Positions 17,259 through 24,205 of a stretch of 64,000 nt of DNA are shown one piece after another. The stretch is from VRUE01 sp963702175 (lineage in GTDB: Bacteria > Actinomycetota > Thermoleophilia > Solirubrobacterales > 70-9). The notes beneath the pieces were generated by a model. It was not told where the DNA came from. It worked only from the letters and a program-made list of their open reading frames with translations, and did not search any database. Numbering within the stretch: position 1 is the first letter of the stretch; the number at the start of each line of letters is the position of its first letter. Both the position numbers and the translations under genes were made by a program. The stretch spans positions 1,054,001 through 1,118,000 of the forward strand of contig OY969721.1 of NCBI GenBank assembly GCA_963702175.1, written 5' to 3'.

Positions 17259-17328
17259 TTTGGAACTTTTGCCTTCCTTTTCAGGTATCGCAAGAGTTCT
17301 GCCATATGCCAAGTGAGATGCTCAAGGC

Positions 17329-17526
17329 GTGGATGCGCTCTCACCCGAGCAGCTCGCGATTCAGCTTTGGGGCAGTGGCCAGGCCGGCTCACGGAGTGCT
17401 GGCGCTCGCGAGATCCGGCGCGTCGCGCGCGAGCTTTTCCCGAGCGAAGCTCCCGGCAAAGGCGGGCGTTGGGAGTTGACGCCCGATCAGGCTGTTGCGA
17501 TCCGGCGTCAACTCTCCTCCCGCTGA
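17329..17526 (+). CDS. small conserved protein beside the restriction-modification gene
   Basis: 65 residues, with a GTG start. The sequence LSPEQLAIQLWG followed by AREIRRVARELFPSEAPGKG and GRWELTPDQAVAIRRQL reads as a compact helical protein, a real-looking coding pattern rather than an antisense shadow. It is transcribed divergently from the methyltransferase-nuclease gene with 70 nt between starts. The basic Arg-rich middle suggests DNA binding, so a control (C-protein-like) or accessory role for the restriction system is possible. Function not known. Confidence 0.5.
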   Translation: MDALSPEQLAIQLWGSGQAGSRSAGAREIRRVARELFPSEAPGKGGRWELTPDQAVAIRRQLSSR

Positions 17527-17544
17527 GATCGCAGCGCTGCTGGA

Positions 17545-17766
17545 CTAGCTATTCGTGTGGGGTCTGACTATGACCGTCGCACTTTTGCCAGTGATGATGC
17601 GCCGGACTACAAGGAACTCTCCATCCAAATTGTCATTCGGGCGATCCAGTCCTAGCACGTCACCTGGCACGGGTTCTAGCGCAAGAGCAACGTCCTGAAC
17701 GATTTTCGGAGAACCCGGAACGGGCGTAAATGGACCTTCGCGAATGATCCGCCATTTTTGCGCCAT
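17545..17766 (-). CDS. small hypothetical protein
   Basis: 73 residues (MAQKWRIIREGPFTPV at the start, VVRRIITGKSATVIVRP near the end). The alternating hydrophobic pattern suggests a small beta-rich domain. Nothing was recognised. The coding assignment rests on the open frame and on protein-like composition in a stretch with no other candidate. It lies just upstream of the pilP-like gene stop, at the edge of the low-GC island. Confidence 0.4.
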   Translation of the reverse strand: MAQKWRIIREGPFTPVPGSPKIVQDVALALEPVPGDVLGLDRPNDNLDGEFLVVRRIITGKSATVIVRPHTNS

Positions 17767-17775
17767 AGCGCAAAG

Positions 17776-18699
17776 CTATCTCGATGAGTGCCGCTGGTCA
17801 AACTGACCCACTACCACCAGACCTTCCCTGTGTTTCGCCGATAGCCGTCCGGCCTCTTTGCGGCTTACCCAGATCACGTCGACCTTGATCACCTTGATCT
17901 TGTAGCGGACGGCGTTGGGGCCATAGACGAAGGTAAGGGGGAAGCCAGGTTTGACTTCGAGCAGCTGGCAGCTCTCGGTGCCAGATACGCAGTGGGCGTC
18001 CCCGAAGAGCGACGTGACTTCTGGAGACACCATGAAGAGTACTTTCTGCTTGACGATGTTGACCCCCATGGTGGTGACCACCGGCGTTTTCGCGCCGGGC
18101 AGCGGGGTCAGGGCGGGCACGCGACGGCGGACTTCGGGCTCGCCCATCACCTGGCGGCCGTCGGCGCCGGCTTTGGTGCGGGAGATCTGCACGTCCGTGA
18201 CGAACTCGAAGAATTTCAGCCCGGGGTCGTCACCCTCGACCGGCGGCGGCGCAGTGCCACCTGGCTCAGCCGGCTCAGCGGCGGGCGGGGAGCCCGATTC
18301 AGTTGTCGTCGTCACTTCGGTCTCACCGCCCGAAAGGGTCGCGCTCTGGGAATTCAGCTGTGCACCGTTCAGGAGCGGGCCGGCGTGCCGCTGCTCGAAG
18401 GGGTCGGTGGGAGTGCGGTCATCGAGGCGCTTGCGGTAGTCGCGCAGGCCGGGCTTGGCCTCGACGACGGTGAAGCGCGCGGCGTCGGCGCTGGACGCGC
18501 CCGCGCTGGGCGGCGATGCAGCCACGACCGGCTCTTCCTCCGAGTCACTGCCGAATAGGAAGGGCACGGCGACGATCCCCACGATCAGGAGGGTGACCAA
18601 CGGCAGCAGGCGGCGCTCGCGCAGGTCCCAGTAGAGGTCGGCGAGGAAGTCCGGCACCTTCAGCTCCGGCACTTTCAGCTCCGGTCCCAGGCGCTTCAT
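17776..18699 (-). CDS. type IV pilus assembly protein in the PilP position
   Basis: The 307-residue inner-membrane protein has a cytoplasmic N-terminus, one membrane helix (LLPLVTLLIVGIVAVPFLFG, about residues 32-51) and a long Pro/Ala/Thr linker. A C-terminal domain follows with KQKVLFMVSPEVTSLFGD, a disulfide-like Cys pair (CVSGTESC) and LEVKPGFPLTFVYGP. It is the last gene of pilM-pilN-pilO-x, the slot held by PilP in Gram-negative bacteria, but it is an integral membrane protein rather than a lipoprotein, as suits a monoderm cell. It overlaps pilO by 4 nt (ATGA). Homology to PilP itself is not shown. Confidence 0.7.
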   Translation of the reverse strand: MKRLGPELKVPELKVPDFLADLYWDLRERRLLPLVTLLIVGIVAVPFLFGSDSEEEPVVAASPPSAGASSADAARFTVVEAKPGLRDYRKRLDDRTPTDPFEQRHAGPLLNGAQLNSQSATLSGGETEVTTTTESGSPPAAEPAEPGGTAPPPVEGDDPGLKFFEFVTDVQISRTKAGADGRQVMGEPEVRRRVPALTPLPGAKTPVVTTMGVNIVKQKVLFMVSPEVTSLFGDAHCVSGTESCQLLEVKPGFPLTFVYGPNAVRYKIKVIKVDVIWVSRKEAGRLSAKHREGLVVVGQFDQRHSSR

Positions 18700-19478
18700 G
18701 GCGCACCTCCAGTGGTCGTCGCGACGGGGGCAGCCGTTTCCGCAGCGGGTGCCACTTCGGTTGCCCCCGCGGTGACGCCCTGGCTGGGCGGGGTCAGGTA
18801 GGTGGTGACGGCGAAGGTCGCGTCGAGCTGGGGGAAGCCTTCGTTGGCGTCGGCGGTGAGGCTGAAGCCGTCGAGCGTGACCAGGCGGCCATCGACGGTG
18901 ACGTCCTGGTTGTCGGTCCTCACCATCGAGTCGATCTCCTCGATGAAGTCGGCGACCTCGAAGAAGCTACCGTCGAAAACGAGCGTGTAGGGCATCACGG
19001 CCAGCCCGGCGTGGCCAATCGTCGCGCCGAGCGGCAGCAGCGAAGCTTCGGCCTCGGTTGCGGAGACGGGCGTGGCGCCGGCGATGGGCGGCGCTTCGGC
19101 TTCGCCGCCTTCCCCGCTCAGTTCGAGGTCGCGGAATTTCACCCCTGCCCGCTCGGCGATCCGGTTGACGGAGACAAGCAGCGAGGCGGTGTCGTCGTCG
19201 CCGGGGACGGCCTTGCCCAAGACCACCAGCTGGCGGTACTTGGCGGGGAATTCGTCCCGCGCTTCGGCGGCGCTCGCCGCTTCCTGGCGGTGCTGCGCCA
19301 GCGAGGCCTCGAGCTGCTGCACCTGCTCACCGAGTTTGCTCGCCTCCTCGCGCTTTGGGCTCAGCGCCAGCATCCAGAAGGCGACCGCGAGCGCGGCGAC
19401 GGCGAGCATCGCGACGATCGGTGCGTTGGAGGATTTCAGCTGCAGTTTCACCTCAGCCGCCTTCTTCCGGAGCTTCAC
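18696..19478 (-). CDS. pilO: type IV pilus inner-membrane alignment protein PilO
   Basis: PilO pairs with PilN below the pilus platform. The layout fits: a short cytoplasmic start, one membrane helix (IVAMLAVAALAVAFWMLAL), and a coiled coil (KLGEQVQQLEASLAQHRQEAASAAEARDEF). Then comes the ferredoxin-like periplasmic domain with ASLLVSVNRIAERAGVKFRDLEL and MPYTLVFDGSFFEVADFIEEIDSMV. The C-terminal tail is Ala/Thr/Pro-rich. The GTG at 19478 overlaps pilN by 26 nt. A second GTG at 19451, right after the pilN stop, is an equally plausible start and removes nine residues. Confidence 0.85.
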   Translation of the reverse strand: MKLRKKAAEVKLQLKSSNAPIVAMLAVAALAVAFWMLALSPKREEASKLGEQVQQLEASLAQHRQEAASAAEARDEFPAKYRQLVVLGKAVPGDDDTASLLVSVNRIAERAGVKFRDLELSGEGGEAEAPPIAGATPVSATEAEASLLPLGATIGHAGLAVMPYTLVFDGSFFEVADFIEEIDSMVRTDNQDVTVDGRLVTLDGFSLTADANEGFPQLDATFAVTTYLTPPSQGVTAGATEVAPAAETAAPVATTTGGAP

Positions 19479-20229
19479 TGGTCTCTGTCGCTTCCGATTC
19501 GGCTTCAGCGGGCGGGGCCACCGGCGCTTCTTCGGTCCCGATCGCCGGGATCGGAGCGGCGTCGAAAGCGACGACCAGGTCGAATTTGGCGATGAAGTCG
19601 CGCGTGCGGCAGTCGTCCCCGCCTTCCGCGCCTCCGGCTTCCCCGGCCGCCTGATCGTTCAGTTCAGAGGACTGGACGCCGACTCGCGTCACGCCCTCGA
19701 TGTCCTTGAGCGCGGTGACGAAGCCCGCCACCGCCTCTTGGCCGTCGGCGCAGCCGCTCAGTTCGAGCGCGGGTCCCGGTGTTGCTGCGCGCAGACCGGA
19801 GCCGCCGCCTTCACCGCCACCGCCACCTTCGCCTCCGCCGATCGAGACGCTCGGCGTAGCGGTCGCGGTGAGGCTGACCAGCCAGGCGTCGGCAGGAAGG
19901 ATCAGCGCCAGTTCGCGCATCACCCGCTCCCAGTCGAAGCGGCTGTCGGCGAGACTGGCGACGGTGGCGACGCGCTGTTCGGCAAGGGCACGGAACTGGG
20001 TGTAGGGGGCGAGGCGTTCGGCTCGGGCGCTAGCCGCGGCATCTTCGACTTCGAGCGTCGCGATCTCGTCTTCGCGCTCGGAGATTTCGTTGCCTGTCAA
20101 GACCAGCAACGTCACCCCGGCAAGCACGGCGACCAGGGCACCAAGCAGGACGTAGGCCAGCGGGCCGCTGCGCAACGGGGCGTGCTCGCCGCGACGTTGC
20201 TCCTTCGGTATGAGGTTGACCGGGCGCAT
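19453..20229 (-). CDS. pilN: type IV pilus inner-membrane protein PilN
   Basis: MRPVNLIPKEQRR is the conserved N-terminal peptide of PilN that inserts into a groove of PilM. One membrane helix (LAYVLLGALVAVLAGVTLLVL) and a coiled coil (EREDEIATLEVEDAAASARAERL) follow. The extracytoplasmic domain contains WERVMRELALILPADAWLVSL, a motif shared by PilN/GspL-type proteins. An inserted Gly-rich loop (GGGEGGGGGEGGGSG) and a Glu/Ala/Pro tail are additions. It starts immediately after the pilM stop, and the gene order M-N-O supports the call. Confidence 0.88.
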   Translation of the reverse strand: MRPVNLIPKEQRRGEHAPLRSGPLAYVLLGALVAVLAGVTLLVLTGNEISEREDEIATLEVEDAAASARAERLAPYTQFRALAEQRVATVASLADSRFDWERVMRELALILPADAWLVSLTATATPSVSIGGGEGGGGGEGGGSGLRAATPGPALELSGCADGQEAVAGFVTALKDIEGVTRVGVQSSELNDQAAGEAGGAEGGDDCRTRDFIAKFDLVVAFDAAPIPAIGTEEAPVAPPAEAESEATETSEAPEEGG

Positions 20230-21312
20230 CTATCGCTCCAGAGCCAAGCCGTAGGGAAGGGTCAGACGCGCCGCCGAGACGTCGTCGAAGCCGGAGAGGG
20301 CGGCTGGGCGGGAGACCTCGATCGGGAAGCCGAGACCCGCTTCCATACGCTGCGCAAGGCCGGCGATCGCGCTGCCGGCGCCGCAGAGGACGATCCGCTC
20401 GACCGGCAGGACCGCTTCCTGTGCGCCGTAGTAGTCGAGAGAGAGGCGCAGCTCGTCAACCAGCGCGGTGACGCCCTCTTCGAGCGCCCGGCGCGCCTCG
20501 GCGACGGTCTCGGGGTCGCCCTCGACCGCCTCCACCGGCTGCTCGAGCCCGACGTGGGAGAGCCACTGCGCGGCATGCTCGGCGCTGAGGCCGGAAGCGG
20601 CGGCAAGTCGCTCCGTGATCGCCTCCAAACCAGCGTAGGAGACGCGTGTGAAGAGACAGGCCCTGCCGCGTGCCACGGCAAGGTTGGTGACGTCGCCGAC
20701 GCCGCAGTAGAGGATCGCAGCAGCAGGGCGCTCGCCCTGCTCGGCGTCGACACCGCCGTTGCCGTTGGCACCGGCGAGGGCGCGGAGCATGCCGAAAGCG
20801 GAGAGGTCGACCCCGACCGGTTCCAGCCCTGCCTTGCGGATTGGCTCGACGAAGGAAGCGACCATGTCGCGGCGGGCGGCGATCACGACGACGTCGATCT
20901 GGGGTTTCGAGCCCTCCTCCGCCGGCACTCCGCCGACCACCTGGTGCTCGAGCACCGCCTGGTCGAGCGGCATCGGAATCTGCTCCTGGGCCTGGAAGCG
21001 GACCGCCGCGTCGAGCTCCTTGGGATCCTCGATCGCCGGCAGCCGCAGGGTGCGGACGACCACGCGCTGATTGCCGACCCCGAGTCGCACTTTCTTGGAG
21101 AGCTTGTGCTCGGCGAAGAGCGCCTTCAGCGCCTCGGAGAGGGCGTCCGCGTCGAGCACCTCTCCCTCGTGGAAGGCGCCGGGGGCGAGCGGCCCGATCG
21201 CCGAAGCGGTCAGCTGCGCCGAGCCGTTCGACTGGACCTCGGTCGCAGCGATGCTGCCCGCCTCGATGTCGAGGCCGACGACCGTCCCTTTCTTCTGCTT
21301 GCCGAGTCGCAT
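20230..21312 (-). CDS. pilM: type IV pilus actin-like ATPase PilM
   Basis: PilM is a cytoplasmic actin-fold protein that binds the N-terminal peptide of PilN. Visible features: GTVVGLDIEAGSIAATEVQ (phosphate-1 strand), RLPAIEDPKELDAAVRFQAQEQIPMPLDQAVLEHQVV, the characteristic conserved block of PilM, and VERIVLCGAGSAIAGLAQRMEAGLGFPIEVSRP (adenosine motif). Length (360 aa) is normal for the family. A 114-nt gap separates it from pilD upstream, with a hairpin (21368-21388) and an AT-rich TATAAAT element (21399-21405), so pilMNOP may have a promoter of their own. Confidence 0.9.
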   Translation of the reverse strand: MRLGKQKKGTVVGLDIEAGSIAATEVQSNGSAQLTASAIGPLAPGAFHEGEVLDADALSEALKALFAEHKLSKKVRLGVGNQRVVVRTLRLPAIEDPKELDAAVRFQAQEQIPMPLDQAVLEHQVVGGVPAEEGSKPQIDVVVIAARRDMVASFVEPIRKAGLEPVGVDLSAFGMLRALAGANGNGGVDAEQGERPAAAILYCGVGDVTNLAVARGRACLFTRVSYAGLEAITERLAAASGLSAEHAAQWLSHVGLEQPVEAVEGDPETVAEARRALEEGVTALVDELRLSLDYYGAQEAVLPVERIVLCGAGSAIAGLAQRMEAGLGFPIEVSRPAALSGFDDVSAARLTLPYGLALER

Positions 21313-21367
21313 GAGCTTGGGTCGCGCGGCGCGCCTCTGCGCACCCGCCCACTCCCAATCGACAGAA

Positions 21368-21388
21368 AGGCCGCAAACCTTTCGGCCT
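21368..21388 (-). terminator. possible terminator between pilD and pilM
   Basis: On the minus strand AGGCCG-AAAGGTTTG-CGGCCT is followed by TTCTGT. It is a short hairpin in the 114-nt gap after pilD and before pilM. The weak U-tract makes complete termination doubtful. An AT-rich TATAAAT just upstream (21399-21405) could be a -10 element for pilM. Confidence 0.35.
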
Positions 21389-21426
21389 GCAACTACTCAT
21401 TTATAGGAGAACCTGGACGGCCCCCG

Positions 21427-22182
21427 CTAGGCGAAGGTATTCAGGTACCAGTCGACCATCTCGTCGCCTGCGAGCAGGCCGACGACCCCGCCCAGTGCAA
21501 GAAACGGCCCAAAGGGGATCGCCCGCTTGCGCGCCGCGGCCCCGTGACGGGCGATCATCGCCAGGCCGACAACAGAGCCGGCCAGCAGCGCGACGAGGAT
21601 CGCCGGGGCGACGTCGCGACCGAGGAAGAGGCCCATCACGGCGGCCAGCTTGACGTCGCCGAGCCCCATCCCGCGCGGGTAGGCGAGCGCCGCGAGGAAG
21701 AGCAGGCCACCGGCCGCGGCGGCGGCGATCGCGCGCTCGGGCAGGCTGCCCGGGTCGGTGGCCGTGGCGATCGCCACGGCGAGGACGGCGGCAACGACCA
21801 GGATCCGGTTGGGGATGACGCGTCGCTCGAGGTCGGTGAGGGTGATCGCCGCCAGCGTCGTGACGAAGACGAGGCCGAGCGCGATCTCACCGGCGTCGCC
21901 CCAGAGGACCAGCACGACCGTCGCGTAGAGCGCGCCCAGCGCCAGCTCGGCCAGCGGGTAGCGCGGCGAGATCGCCGCCCCGCAGCAGCGCGCCCGGCCG
22001 CGCAGCATCAGCCAGGAGAGGACAGGCACGTTGTCGTAGGCGGCGATCTGAGTGGCGCAGGCGGGGCAGCGCGAGCGTGGCCCGACAATCGATTCGCGGC
22101 GCGGCACCCGGTGTGCGACGACGGTCACGAAACTGCCGGCGAGCAGCCCCCCGACGAGGGCGATTGCCGCGGCGGGAGCCAC
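21427..22182 (-). CDS. pilD: prepilin peptidase / N-methyltransferase PilD
   Basis: This aspartic protease removes prepilin leaders and N-methylates the new N-terminus. The GTG at 22182 (VAPAAAIALVGGLLAGS) directly follows the stop of the upstream pseudopilin gene, and TAGGAG serves as both stop and ribosome site. Upstream extensions of the open frame are non-coding. Membrane helices alternate with a cytoplasmic loop holding CPACATQIAAYDNVP and RCCGAAIS, the two Cys pairs of the N-methylase domain. The protease aspartates are in TLTDLERRVIPN and GMGLGDVKL. Length 251 is typical. It would process PilA and the two minor pilins encoded upstream. Confidence 0.92.
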   Translation of the reverse strand: MAPAAAIALVGGLLAGSFVTVVAHRVPRRESIVGPRSRCPACATQIAAYDNVPVLSWLMLRGRARCCGAAISPRYPLAELALGALYATVVLVLWGDAGEIALGLVFVTTLAAITLTDLERRVIPNRILVVAAVLAVAIATATDPGSLPERAIAAAAAGGLLFLAALAYPRGMGLGDVKLAAVMGLFLGRDVAPAILVALLAGSVVGLAMIARHGAAARKRAIPFGPFLALGGVVGLLAGDEMVDWYLNTFA

Positions 22183-22184
22183 TC

Positions 22185-23606
22185 CTAGCCCCCGTCGATC
22201 GGCGTGGTGGTCTCGACCTCGATCCGGGTCCGGTGGTTCGGGTGGTCGTACATGATCGGGATCGCGTCCACGTCGGTGTTGGCCCGTTCGACACTGAGCG
22301 CCACGCCCAGCCGGTCGCCAGCCGGGATCGTATAGGGGGCTTCGTTGAAGATCATCGGCAGCCTGATCACTTCCCATCCGAGCGGCCACGCTTTGTTTTT
22401 TTCCGGCGTGTATTTCCAGAAGGCGCTGCCGGTCGATTTGTCCGTCAGCAGCGTGTCAGTGGCTACCGGCGGTTCGCCGGTTTCGCTGCGTTTGAACAGG
22501 TAGACGCAGAGCGTGCCCGTGTGCTGGGCTTCGTTCAGGCTGCGCGTCGAGAGCTCGATCGTCACCTGGTCGGTCATTTTGAAGTCGAACGGCATCGGAT
22601 CGGTGACCCAGCGGTGGATCTGGGACTCGGGATTGCTCGCGCCGGTGGGGTTGTAGTTGCAGCCGTTGCTGTCGTCACGGCGGATCTGCACGCCCTTGTC
22701 GGTATCCGGCGTCGGCTCCATGTAGAAGTCGTTCGCGTAGTCGTAGAGCAGGGGGTTGGTTTTGTCGACTGGGTCCGGGTCCGGGGGACCGCCGAGCAGC
22801 AGCGCGTCAGGCGCGCCCAGCGTCGTTCCCGTCTGCAGGCCGCTGGCGCAGGTCCCTCGCGTGTTGTGGAGGAGATGGTCGCCGGCGATGGCCTGCCGCA
22901 CCGTCAGACCACTCACCGCGCAGGGAGTGTCGGAGAGGAAGAACTGCTGCGCGGTGACGACGCCGCTCGCTCCGGGGATCGGGTCGTTGAGGGCGCTGTC
23001 GTCGGGATCGACGAAGTCGGAGGTCACTTCCACGTAGCCCCTCTCGCCTGACTGGTTGCCAGGCGTGTCGAGCTTCACCGCGACGACTATTTGCTTGTAG
23101 TCCTGGGTTCCGGGGCAGGTCGCGGGAGGGCAGCTTGCGTCGTCGCGCCAGACCACGTAGCGGTAGATCTTGCCGCTCACGTCGCCGCTAGAGAAGGAGA
23201 CCGGACCCGGGTTGACGATGCCTCCCGTGACGAAGCCGCCGCCGTAGAGGCTGCCTTTGTTGACGACCATGTCCTCGTAGCCGCTCGGCGGTTCGCGAAC
23301 GGTGGCGAAGGTAGCGTTGCTGATCCGGTAGTTGGGATTGAGAGGACTGCTTGCGTGTTCGGGGGTCTCGGTCAGCGCCAGCTGCTCGTTTTTGAGGCTG
23401 CGCAGGGTCTCGATCTCCTGCTGGGCGCGATTCAAAGCCACCTGCGTCGCCTTCGCCCGCTGCGTGTTCTTGGTCGCGGCGCCGAGCAGGCCGAAAGTCG
23501 CCATCGCCCCCATCGCGAGGACCAAAGCGGCGACGACGACCTCGATGATCGTCAGGCCCGCCTCTCCCCCGGGTCGCTCGATCTCTGCTGCCGTCGCGGT
23601 CCGCAT
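22185..23606 (-). CDS. minor pilin with class III leader and large C-terminal domain (PilV-like)
   Basis: The ATG at 23606 gives a type IV prepilin leader: GGEAG|LTIIEVVVAALVLAMGAMATFG, cleaved after Gly with Glu at +5. A hydrophobic helix and a coiled coil (RAKATQVALNRAQQEIETLRSL) follow. The remaining 400 residues are unusually large for a minor pilin. They contain several cysteines and a C-terminal beta-rich part (TDQVTIELSTRSLNEAQHTGTLCVYLF, GDRLGVALSVERANTDVDAIPIMYDHPNH) resembling a jelly-roll, so a pilus-tip or substrate-binding role is possible. It starts 2 nt after the next minor pilin gene and is followed directly by pilD. GC is slightly below the neighbours. Confidence 0.82.
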   Translation of the reverse strand: MRTATAAEIERPGGEAGLTIIEVVVAALVLAMGAMATFGLLGAATKNTQRAKATQVALNRAQQEIETLRSLKNEQLALTETPEHASSPLNPNYRISNATFATVREPPSGYEDMVVNKGSLYGGGFVTGGIVNPGPVSFSSGDVSGKIYRYVVWRDDASCPPATCPGTQDYKQIVVAVKLDTPGNQSGERGYVEVTSDFVDPDDSALNDPIPGASGVVTAQQFFLSDTPCAVSGLTVRQAIAGDHLLHNTRGTCASGLQTGTTLGAPDALLLGGPPDPDPVDKTNPLLYDYANDFYMEPTPDTDKGVQIRRDDSNGCNYNPTGASNPESQIHRWVTDPMPFDFKMTDQVTIELSTRSLNEAQHTGTLCVYLFKRSETGEPPVATDTLLTDKSTGSAFWKYTPEKNKAWPLGWEVIRLPMIFNEAPYTIPAGDRLGVALSVERANTDVDAIPIMYDHPNHRTRIEVETTTPIDGG

Positions 23607-23608
23607 CG

Positions 23609-24205
23609 TCAGTTGGTGAGGGTGGCGTTGCGCAGGCTGGCGCCGTCGCTGACGGTCAGGTTGCTCGGCCCGCTCGGATTGGGAATGCGAAGGCTGACGC
23701 CGATGTAGGTGCTGCCTTTGGCAGAAGCGGCCGTCCCGCAGGTCAGCGTGTCTTTTTCCGTGCTGGGCACGAAGCAGAAGACGTTGCTGCTGTTGATCCC
23801 GCTGAAGATTTTCGTCGCCGTGCCGGTGTAGACGCCTTCTTTCGCCTCGATCCGCGAGCAGTAGGTCGTGGTGCATTCGTAGGTGACCTCGCATTTGATC
23901 GCCGGCGTAGCGCTGGACGGCGCGGTTCCTGCGCCGCAGGCGGTGCGGCGCACGTAGGTGAGGAGGGAGACTTTGGAGGCCGTCGCGACGTCGACCCGGA
24001 TGCCGTTGCGGATCTCGCGGGTCAGGCGCTCCAGGACCCAGCGCGCGCTGGAGACGTTCTGGGCCCGCTTGCTCACCTGCGGCTGGGTCCTCACCGAGCT
24101 GATCACCATCGAGCCGACGGCGCCGAGCAGGATCACGCTCATCATCGAGGCGACCAGCAGCTCGATCAGGGTCAGGCCGGCCTCGTCTCGGGCGAAGCGC
24201 CTCAT
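23609..24205 (-). CDS. minor pilin (PilW/PilX-like)
   Basis: The ATG at 24205 overlaps the stop of the propeller gene (ATGA). The leader is RRFARDEAG|LTLIELLVASMMSVILLGAVGSMV, with Glu at +5. Residues 40-198 form a beta-rich globular domain with KRAQNVSSARWVLERLTREIRNG, the conserved helix of PilW/ComGF-type minor pilins, and three pairs of cysteines (CGAGTAPSS, CEVTYECTTTYC, CFVPS, LTCG). Minor pilins prime pilus assembly and sit at the tip. It is co-transcribed with the larger minor pilin and pilD. Confidence 0.85.
   Translation of the reverse strand: MRRFARDEAGLTLIELLVASMMSVILLGAVGSMVISSVRTQPQVSKRAQNVSSARWVLERLTREIRNGIRVDVATASKVSLLTYVRRTACGAGTAPSSATPAIKCEVTYECTTTYCSRIEAKEGVYTGTATKIFSGINSSNVFCFVPSTEKDTLTCGTAASAKGSTYIGVSLRIPNPSGPSNLTVSDGASLRNATLTN

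Noticed and set aside
17313..17567. 84-codon frame overlapping the small protein at 17329
   Set aside because: The alternative frame is Arg/Cys-rich without protein-like pattern. The 65-residue frame has a coherent sequence.
21361..21415. A second riboswitch before pilM
   Set aside because: The AGGCCG-AAAGGTTTG-CGGCCT hairpin lacks the GEMM boxes and tetraloop receptor; it looks like a weak terminator.
19072..22188. A 1038-codon open frame on the plus strand across pilM/pilN
   Set aside because: It is antisense to pilM, pilN and pilO, which have conserved motifs, and its product is a compositional shadow rich in Arg/Gly/Glu with no domain.
22185..23894. 569-residue form of the large minor pilin
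   Set aside because: The first 96 residues are low-complexity Arg/His/Gln from antisense-like codons. The leader begins at the ATG at 23606.
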